DNA from: Clostridiales bacterium
GTDB lineage: Bacteria; Bacillota; Clostridia; Oscillospirales; Acutalibacteraceae
Reading direction: 5' to 3'
DNA length: 6,360 nt
Assembly (NCBI GenBank): GCA_012511485.1
Contig: JAAZFZ010000096.1
Coordinates: 1-6,360 of the forward strand
The translations under genes and the position numbers were made by a program. A model generated the notes under the pieces. That model was not told the origin of the DNA and did no database searches. It saw only the letters and a list, made by a program, of their open reading frames with translations. Positions 1 through 4,730 of this stretch are shown here, one piece after another (positions within the stretch are counted from its first letter, which is position 1; each line of letters opens with the position of its first letter).

Positions 1-701
1 GTGCTGCTTTAAGGGACGATTGCCGCATTGTGGCGGGCATTGACATTAACACAGGCTTTGCCATGGGCTTCCCAATTTATAAGAGCTTTGCCGATTATGA
101 CGGCAAGGCGGATGTAATAATTGATTTTTCTAATCCGAGCGTTCTTAGCAGCCTTCTCGAATATGCCGTAATAAGCGGGACTCCCGCAGTTATAGCAACA
201 ACCGGCTTAAATGACAGTCAGATAAGGCAAGTCAGGCAGGCCGCTATAGAGGCAGCAATATTTTTGAGCGCAAATATGTCACTGGGCATAAGTCTTCTCA
301 GCGAGCTTGCACAGACTGCTGCAAGGGTTTTGGGTGAAAGCTTTGATATTGAGATTGTTGAGGCTCACCATAACAGCAAAATTGACGCTCCGAGCGGGAC
401 CGCCCTTATGCTGGCAGACGCTGTTTCAAGCTCTCTTCCTCATGAGGCAAGGTATGAATATAACCGTCAGTCCAAGCGTGAAAAACGCAGCAGGAATGAA
501 ATCGGTATCCACTCCATAAGGGGAGGGACGATTGTCGGCGAACACGAAGTTATTTTTGCCGGAAACGATGAGGTTATTAAGCTCTGCCACAGCGCAAGCA
601 GTAAAAAGATTTTTGCCGCCGGCGCAATCAATGCCGCAGCATATATTAGCTGTAAAGCTCCGGGGCTTTACAGCATGAAGGATTTAATAAAGGGGGTATA
701 A
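1..701 (+). CDS. dapB: 4-hydroxy-tetrahydrodipicolinate reductase, 5'-partial
   Basis: DapB reduces 4-hydroxy-tetrahydrodipicolinate with NAD(P)H in the cytoplasm, the step after DapA on the route to diaminopimelate and lysine. The reading frame (first whole codon at 3) is open at the left edge, so the true start lies outside. The GTG at 30 is an internal valine in ALRDDCRIVAGID, a usual DapB stretch. The N-terminal GxxGxMG nucleotide-binding loop, probably about 20 residues, is missing from view. Counting from the GTG at 30, the cofactor-side ATTGL motif is at about 56-60. The family signature EAHHNSKIDAPSGTA is at 111-125, with the catalytic His pair and Lys117. The C-terminal IRGGTIVGEHEV segment (163-174) also fits the substrate-binding domain. 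The ACT protein begins 2 nt after the TAA stop, so the two are surely co-transcribed; dapA is a likely upstream neighbour but is not visible. Confidence 0.97.
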   Translation, partial: AALRDDCRIVAGIDINTGFAMGFPIYKSFADYDGKADVIIDFSNPSVLSSLLEYAVISGTPAVIATTGLNDSQIRQVRQAAIEAAIFLSANMSLGISLLSELAQTAARVLGESFDIEIVEAHHNSKIDAPSGTALMLADAVSSSLPHEARYEYNRQSKREKRSRNEIGIHSIRGGTIVGEHEVIFAGNDEVIKLCHSASSKKIFAAGAINAAAYISCKAPGLYSMKDLIKGV

Positions 702-703
702 CC

Positions 704-1165
704 GTGAAACTGATAGAAAAGGTCAGTTACATAGAGGATGTCACTTTGATTTCTCTCCATGACTCTCCTGCCGATATCAAGCTTATTGCCGGAATTTTTC
801 AAAAAATCTCAGATGCGGGCATTGATGTTGATATGATTTCACAGGCTCCGCCAAACGGCCAGCATTCCAGCCTGTCTTTTACCGTAAAGGATGAGGACTT
901 CGGCAGGATTCTTGAAATTGCCGCAGAGCTGAGAACACTTAACCCTGAGCTAAAAATCAGCGTCAGCAGCGGCAACTGCAAAATATCAGTTTATGGCAAT
1001 GCAATGAAGGGTGCGCCGGGTGTTGCGGAAAAGGTTTTTTCCGCGGCAGCAAAGGCAAATGTCGATATCAGGATGATTACCACATCAGAGGTTGATATTT
1101 CTCTGCTTGTTGTTAAGACGGATGTTGAAAATGCAATTCGTGCAATAGAAAGCTGCTTTGAATAA
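704..1165 (+). CDS. Stand-alone tandem ACT-domain protein, aspartokinase regulatory-domain type
   Basis: This is a 153-residue cytoplasmic protein made of two ACT domains, about residues 12-75 and 92-153, with no kinase domain. It resembles the C-terminal regulatory part of aspartokinase. The stretch KISVYGNAMKGAPGVAEKVF (93-112) followed by NVDIRMITTSEVDISLLV (119-136) matches the conserved region of aspartokinases that binds the lysine or threonine effector (the MI-TSE--IS pattern). The start is GTG at 704, 7 nt after a strong AGGGGG ribosome site at 691-696 that lies inside the end of dapB. Spacing to dapB is 2 nt, so translation is probably coupled. Position in a lysine operon suggests it senses an end-product amino acid and regulates aspartokinase or another pathway enzyme. 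That role is inferred: the family assignment is clear, the partner is not. It could also be the separately encoded equivalent of the beta subunit of Bacillus aspartokinase II. Confidence 0.9.
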   Translation: MKLIEKVSYIEDVTLISLHDSPADIKLIAGIFQKISDAGIDVDMISQAPPNGQHSSLSFTVKDEDFGRILEIAAELRTLNPELKISVSSGNCKISVYGNAMKGAPGVAEKVFSAAAKANVDIRMITTSEVDISLLVVKTDVENAIRAIESCFE

Positions 1166-1179
1166 CAGTCAAACAAAAG

Positions 1180-1210
1180 AAAGGGCTGCCTCAAGCAGGC
1201 GGCCCTTTTT
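1180..1210. terminator. Bidirectional intrinsic terminator between the dapB operon and the gtrA-like gene
   Basis: A 9-bp stem is formed by GGGCTGCCT (1183-1191) and AGGCGGCCC (1197-1205), with one T-G wobble and a 5-nt loop. It is flanked by AAA on the left and TTTTT (1206-1210) on the right. It lies 14 nt after the ACT gene stop. On the minus strand the same hairpin is followed by TTTCTTTTGTTTG, so it can also end transcription of the converging GtrA-family gene, whose stop is 20 nt away. Confidence 0.9.
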
Positions 1211-1229
1211 CAATACTGATAAACTGGGC

Positions 1230-1703
1230 TTATTTTTTCTGCAACTGGGCCTCCCGTTCGTTTTCTTTAATCCCTAACTCGTTTGTGTTTATGGATTTGC
1301 CGAAAACAAAAAAACGATCAAAAAGAAACTCCGTTATGAAGTTTATTAACATTGTACCTATGAGGACTAGGTATTCATTCCAGCCGGGGCCTTTTGTGAG
1401 TGCGTCGCCCCACCATGTCGAAAGGGGAGTAATCACCAGGTAGTAGCAGAGCACCTTCAGCATAGCAACCGGCACATTGTTTGCGGATTTAAATGTAAAC
1501 CTTCTGTTGATAGTGAAGTTATAGATAACCGATAAAATCAATGCAGGCAAATACATCGCCCAGTACGATAAATCCGTGAGTCTTTCAAGAAGTGTGAAAG
1601 TGCCGATTTGAATTATGCCCGCCGAGGCAGAAAATATTGTGAACTTGACCGCCTGAATAATGTTTTGCCTGCGGCTTAATTTCGGAGCTTTTGTATCCTT
1701 CAT
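1230..1703 (-). CDS. GtrA-family small membrane protein
   Basis: This 157-residue protein has four predicted membrane helices at roughly 18-40, 45-65, 80-99 and 110-130, a short basic N-terminus and a charged C-terminal tail. The family signature is visible as NFTINRRFTFKS (62-73) after helix 2 and NFITEFLFDRFFVF (121-134) at the end of helix 4. GtrA-like proteins are thought to help move lipid-linked sugars (for example undecaprenyl-phosphate-glucose) across the membrane for modification of cell-surface polymers. The substrate here cannot be told from sequence. No glycosyltransferase is adjacent, so it appears to be a single-gene unit with its own promoter. The ATG at 1703 is preceded by AGAGG at 1715-1711, with 7 nt between, which supports this start. 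The length is typical of the family. Confidence 0.9.
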   Translation of the reverse strand: MKDTKAPKLSRRQNIIQAVKFTIFSASAGIIQIGTFTLLERLTDLSYWAMYLPALILSVIYNFTINRRFTFKSANNVPVAMLKVLCYYLVITPLSTWWGDALTKGPGWNEYLVLIGTMLINFITEFLFDRFFVFGKSINTNELGIKENEREAQLQKK

Positions 1704-1733
1704 AATTTCGCCTCTTTTATAGTTTATAGCATT

Positions 1734-1762
1734 AGTATAGCAAATTTATCTATAGAAATCAA
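1734..1762 (-). promoter_or_regulatory. Sigma-A-type promoter of the GtrA-family gene
   Basis: On the minus strand TTGATT (1762-1757) and TATACT (1739-1734) are separated by exactly 17 nt, close to the housekeeping consensus. Expected initiation near 1727 gives a leader of only about 24 nt with the AGAGG ribosome site in it. A direct repeat TATAGCA (1725-1731 and 1736-1742 on the plus strand) overlaps the -10 box and the initiation site. Confidence 0.75.
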
Positions 1763-1820
1763 CAAAATCAGATAGAAAAAAATAATGCTGCTAGAGCCGA
1801 AAAGCCTTGCGGAATATGAC

Positions 1821-1826
1821 TATAAT
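1821..1826 (+). promoter_or_regulatory. Possible -10 box for the transporter-thiN operon
   Basis: A perfect TATAAT lies 22 nt before the transporter start codon, in the only gap that could hold this operon's promoter. No good -35 hexamer is present 16-18 nt upstream (CGAAAA at 17). A TG at 1817-1818 is one base too far for a standard extended -10. The region is AT-rich, so the match may be chance. Confidence 0.35.
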
Positions 1827-1848
1827 AATAATCTAATGGAGATTAATA

Positions 1849-2799
1849 ATGACAAAAAAGAACAGGAAGGCAATAATAGCAAGTCTTGGCTTGCTTCTAA
1901 CAGCGATGATATGGGGCTTTGCATTCGTTGTTGTCAAGGATTCGCTTGACACAATGCCCCCGATATATATGCTTGCAATAAGGTTTACCATTGCATCTCT
2001 TGGGCTATGCGTTATATTCCGAAAAAAGCTCAGACTCATTGACAAAGCAATGCTCAAAAGCGGTGCGGTTTTGGGTACGCTCATATACCTCGGTTATGCA
2101 ACTCAGACAATCGGCTGCAAATACACAACTGCGGGGAAGAATGCTTTTCTAACTACCGTCTATGTCGTCATGGTGCCGTTTCTGCACTGGCTCTTTAATA
2201 AGCGCAGGCCGGATATATTTTGCACGATTGCTGCATTTATTGCAATTATCGGCATAGGCCTCATTTCTCTCAACGACGATTTATCCGTCAATATCGGTGA
2301 TGCTCTGACTTTACTTTGCGGGCTTTGTTTTGCGATTCACATTGTTTTTGTCGAGCGATATACCGAAAAACAGGACCCTGTAACGCTGACAGTTGTTCAG
2401 ATGGTTGTATCTGCCCTGCTTTCGTGGTTATCGGCACCTTTTCTGGACGGAAATCTGCCGTTGGGAATATTCAATTCCGGCATGATAGGCTCAATGCTGT
2501 ACCTCGGCCTACTCTCGACTATGCTGGCATTTTTACTGCAGCTGGTTTGCCAGAAATATACCCCCGCATCGGTTGCGGCTTTGCTGCTTTCAATGGAGGC
2601 TGTTTTCGGAGTTATTTTTTCAACCATATTTCTCAAGGAAACGCTCTATGCCAGAATGGTAATAGGCTGTTTTGTTCTCTTTTTTGCAATAATAATGGCA
2701 GAAACAAAATTTGAATTTCTCAAAAAGGTCGGGATATCAAAATGCAAAAAAATAAATGCATCATCGTCGGAGCAGGAGATTTCGAAGAATGCGAACTGA
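1849..2799 (+). CDS. EamA-domain DMT-superfamily transporter
   Basis: This 316-residue inner-membrane protein has ten predicted helices arranged as two EamA repeats, the drug/metabolite transporter fold. The first repeat starts with the typical MIWGFAFVVVK (residues 20-30) and includes TAGKNAFLTTVYVVMVPF. The second ends with YTPASVAALLLSMEAVFGVI and a final helix at about 268-286. These proteins move small metabolites, often amino acids, nucleosides or vitamins, by secondary transport. The substrate is not readable from sequence. The ATG at 1849 follows GGAGA (1838-1842) by 6 nt. The gene overlaps the start of thiN by 58 nt, so residues 299-316 are read from DNA that also encodes the thiamine pyrophosphokinase N-terminus. 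That polar tail (CKKINASSSEQEISKNAN) lies beyond the last helix and its DNA is constrained by thiN. Co-transcription with thiN makes transport of thiamine or a related compound possible, but this is inference. Confidence 0.94.
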   Translation: MTKKNRKAIIASLGLLLTAMIWGFAFVVVKDSLDTMPPIYMLAIRFTIASLGLCVIFRKKLRLIDKAMLKSGAVLGTLIYLGYATQTIGCKYTTAGKNAFLTTVYVVMVPFLHWLFNKRRPDIFCTIAAFIAIIGIGLISLNDDLSVNIGDALTLLCGLCFAIHIVFVERYTEKQDPVTLTVVQMVVSALLSWLSAPFLDGNLPLGIFNSGMIGSMLYLGLLSTMLAFLLQLVCQKYTPASVAALLLSMEAVFGVIFSTIFLKETLYARMVIGCFVLFFAIIMAETKFEFLKKVGISKCKKINASSSEQEISKNAN

Positions 2800-3383
2800 A
2801 GGTTGAGCGGGGCGATTATGTTATTGCTGCCGACGGTGGATACAAGCACCTCAACTCATTAGGTATTATCCCTGATTTGCTCATGGGTGACTTTGATTCA
2901 TTAGCGCATGTACCCAAGCTCAAAAACATTCAACGCTACAAGAGCGAAAAGGATGAAACCGATACGGCTCTTGCAATCGAGCATGGCATTAAGCTAGGAT
3001 ATAAACTCTTTCACCTTTACGGTTGCACGGGCGGAAGGCTTGAGCATACAATAGCAAATATCCAATGCCTGGTCGGCCTCTCAAGGAGAAGGATGAGAGG
3101 TTATATAATAGCCCGTGAGCAGGTCATAACGGCAATAACTAATGACAGGCTCCGCTTTGACAGCTCCTGCACAGGCTATATTTCAGCCTTTGCCTACGGC
3201 GGCGATGCAAAGGGAGTATATGAAAAGGGCCTTAAATATCCGCTCGAAAATGCAACAATACATGACGATGTTCCGCTCGGAGTGAGCAATTTCTTTTCAG
3301 GCGGCCAGAGCAGTGTCAGCGTTGCGGACGGCACACTTATTATTATGTGGAATAGAAATGAAAAAGCAGAGCTTGATGCTTGA
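2742..3383 (+). CDS. thiN: Thiamine pyrophosphokinase
   Basis: This 213-residue cytoplasmic enzyme transfers pyrophosphate from ATP to thiamine, giving thiamine diphosphate, and so activates salvaged vitamin B1. Full-length family motifs are visible: CIIVGAGDF at 6-14, ADGGYKHL at 30-37, PDLLMGDFDS at 44-53 (acidic, metal/ATP site), KDETDTALA at 70-78 and GCTGGRLEHTIANI at 94-107. In the last motif Glu101 stands where many relatives have Asp. The C-terminal thiamine-binding domain shows YPLENATI (166-173) and GVSNFFSGG (180-188). The ATG at 2742 begins inside the transporter gene and is preceded by GGGA (2731-2734), 7 nt away. The N-terminal MQKNKCIIVGAGDF lines up with relatives, so the overlap is probably real and not a start error. 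No TPP riboswitch is seen before the operon. Its terminator hairpin begins within the last codons. Confidence 0.96.
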   Translation: MQKNKCIIVGAGDFEECELKVERGDYVIAADGGYKHLNSLGIIPDLLMGDFDSLAHVPKLKNIQRYKSEKDETDTALAIEHGIKLGYKLFHLYGCTGGRLEHTIANIQCLVGLSRRRMRGYIIAREQVITAITNDRLRFDSSCTGYISAFAYGGDAKGVYEKGLKYPLENATIHDDVPLGVSNFFSGGQSSVSVADGTLIIMWNRNEKAELDA

Positions 3384-3407
3384 ACATCAGCTCTGCCTTT
3401 TAGTTTT
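3361..3407. terminator. Bidirectional terminator shared by thiN and ilvE
   Basis: GCAGAGC (3366-3372) pairs with GCTCTGC (3390-3396). After a one-base bulge (T3373), TGATG (3374-3378) pairs with CATCA (3385-3389), closing a 6-nt loop. Plus-strand readout ends in CTTTTAGTTTT. Minus-strand readout ends in an uninterrupted TTTTT (3365-3361) right after the stem, so it looks stronger for ilvE. The left arm lies inside the thiN coding region and the loop includes the thiN TGA stop. Confidence 0.88.
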
Positions 3408-3412
3408 GTTTA

Positions 3413-4483
3413 TTATTTTACCTTAACGGTCCAGCCGAATTTATCGGGTATCTTACCCCATTGAATACCCGTGAGAGTATCATAAAGCTCCTGCGAAACA
3501 GGGCCGATTTTGCCGCCGTTTATTTCCATGATTTTATCGCCCCATTTAAGTTGACCGATAGGGGAGATAACAGCAGCAGTTCCGCTTCCAAAGGCCTCGT
3601 TGAGCCTGCCTTCCTCAGCAGCCTTTGCAACCTCGTCAATGGAGATAAGGCGTTGAGTTACCTTCATGCCCTTTGAGCGCAGGATATCTATGCATGACAT
3701 ACGGGTAATGCCGCTGAGAATACTGCCCTGAAGAACGGGCGTTATTACCTCGCCGTCAATGATGAAAAAAACATTCATTGTTCCGACTTCTTCGATATAT
3801 TTGCGTTCAACCCCGTCGAGCCAAAGAACCTGAGTGTAGCCTGCCTTGTCGGCTTCGTCCTGAGCCTTCAGGGAAGCAGCATAGTTGCCACCTGTTTTGG
3901 CAAAGCCGATGCCGCCCTTGACCGCTCTGACATATGACTGCTCAACATATATTTTTACGGGATTAAGCCCCTCGGGATAATAAGCACCGACGGGTGAAAG
4001 AATAATGCAGAAAAGCAGATGATTTGCCGGATGAACGCCGACATGAGCATCAACGGCAAAAATAAACGGACGGATGTAAAGGGAAGTACCCTCCGCATTC
4101 GGAATCCAGTCCTCATCAATAAGAACAAGCTGCCGGATAGCTTCAACTGCAAATTCCTCATCAATCAGAGGTATGCAAAGGCGCTCATTTGAACTATTAA
4201 GACGGGCCATGTTTTTGTCTGGGCGGAAAAGCAGAATCCCGCCGCCCGGCGAACGATAGGCCTTAAGACCCTCGAAAACCTCCTGACCATAGTGAAGGCA
4301 CATAGCCGCGGGGTCAAGCTCTATGGGACCGTAGGGTACAATTCTGGGGTCATGCCAGCCTTGACCCTTATCATAGTTCATCAAAAACATATGGTCGGTA
4401 TAGTAATTGCCGAAGCCAAGCTTGCTTTGGTCGGCAGGCTTGGTTTTAGGAGCTTTCGTTCTTTCGATTCTTATTTCTTTCAC
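3413..4483 (-). CDS. ilvE: Branched-chain amino acid aminotransferase (PLP fold type IV)
   Basis: IlvE moves the amino group between glutamate and the keto acids of leucine, isoleucine and valine, using pyridoxal phosphate in the cytoplasm. The length (356 residues from the chosen start) and sequence fit the longer type II group that includes eukaryotic BCATs. Numbering from the ATG at 4492, LHYGQEVFEGLKAYR is at 66-80 and TSLYIRPF at 136-143, where Arg141 should hold the cofactor phosphate. The Schiff-base lysine is Lys199 in FAKTGGNYAASL, and Glu235 in EEVGTMNVFF should contact the ring nitrogen. The GSGTAAVISP loop is at 302-311. I chose the GTG at 4483 over the ATG at 4492: the only ribosome site, GAGGAG (4498-4493), abuts the ATG with no spacer but lies 9 nt from the GTG, and (M)KEIRIERTK is the usual family N-terminus. 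It is transcribed alone. No T-box or leader peptide precedes it. Confidence 0.97.
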   Translation of the reverse strand: MKEIRIERTKAPKTKPADQSKLGFGNYYTDHMFLMNYDKGQGWHDPRIVPYGPIELDPAAMCLHYGQEVFEGLKAYRSPGGGILLFRPDKNMARLNSSNERLCIPLIDEEFAVEAIRQLVLIDEDWIPNAEGTSLYIRPFIFAVDAHVGVHPANHLLFCIILSPVGAYYPEGLNPVKIYVEQSYVRAVKGGIGFAKTGGNYAASLKAQDEADKAGYTQVLWLDGVERKYIEEVGTMNVFFIIDGEVITPVLQGSILSGITRMSCIDILRSKGMKVTQRLISIDEVAKAAEEGRLNEAFGSGTAAVISPIGQLKWGDKIMEINGGKIGPVSQELYDTLTGIQWGKIPDKFGWTVKVK

Positions 4484-4492
4484 AAGTAACAT

Positions 4493-4498
4493 CTCCTC
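4493..4498 (-). promoter_or_regulatory. Ribosome binding site that sets the ilvE start
   Basis: Minus-strand GAGGAG runs directly into an in-frame ATG (4492-4490), leaving no spacer. The next in-frame start, GTG at 4483-4481, has a 9-nt spacer, which is workable. This argues for a protein three residues shorter than the longest reading frame. Confidence 0.75.
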
Positions 4499-4513
4499 AA
4501 ATTGTATAAAAAT

Positions 4514-4541
4514 ATTATAACACCGAATTGAGCAATTTCAA
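4514..4541 (-). promoter_or_regulatory. Sigma-A-type promoter of ilvE with extended -10
   Basis: Minus-strand TTGAAA (4541-4536) and a perfect TATAAT (4519-4514) are 16 nt apart. The bases before the -10 read TGT, giving the extended form TGnTATAAT. Initiation near 4507 leaves a leader of about 24 nt to the GTG start, too short for a riboswitch or attenuator. Confidence 0.8.
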
Positions 4542-4671
4542 GTGTTAAAGCTAGTATAGCCATAAAATTATGTTTTTTAAAAAAAGCAATCAAAGGGCTT
4601 GGGGGAATAACAGAATTCTTCTTTATTCATTATACTGAGTCAAAAACAGAGGGTGAAGAGCCAGTTTGGAA
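4542..4671. other. Intergenic stretch upstream of ilvE
   Basis: I see no gene or RNA in this AT-rich stretch between the ilvE promoter and the terminator of the peptidase gene. It holds a T6A7 tract (4573-4585), which may bend the DNA. It also holds a possible second minus-strand promoter, TTTAAA then a 17-nt gap then TATACT (4558-4553), which would start ilvE transcripts near 4546. Both are weak readings. Confidence 0.4.
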
Positions 4672-4715
4672 ACAAAACAAAAAAGCGTGCCCGATATCCT
4701 GCGATAAGGGCACGC
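4672..4715 (-). terminator. Intrinsic terminator of the M23 peptidase gene
   Basis: Read on the minus strand, GCGTGCCC (4715-4708) pairs perfectly with GGGCACGC (4692-4685). Inside, TATC (4706-4703) pairs with GATA (4698-4695) around a GCAG loop. The stem is followed by TTTTTTGTTTTG (4684 leftwards). It lies 15 nt after the TAG stop of the peptidase gene. Confidence 0.92.
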
Positions 4716-4730
4716 CTGATTTGTTTTTGG

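Noticed and set aside
30..32. GTG at 30 as the dapB start
   Set aside because: The frame stays open to the left edge with family-like residues (ALRDDCRI), there is no ribosome site, and the essential nucleotide-binding loop would be missing.
1704..1848. TPP riboswitch before the transporter-thiN operon
   Set aside because: Looked for the CTGAGA box and the ACCTGATCTGG-like thi-box sequence on the plus strand; neither is present, and the gap is short and AT-rich.
2316..2714. A 132-codon plus-strand frame inside the transporter gene
   Set aside because: Cys/Phe-rich translation without a recognisable domain; the EamA frame explains the region.
4484..4730. T-box leader or attenuator controlling ilvE
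   Set aside because: No T-box sequence (GGTGGnACCGCG type) on the minus strand, and the predicted leader from the clear promoter is only about 24 nt. The hairpin at 4685-4715 is the peptidase terminator.
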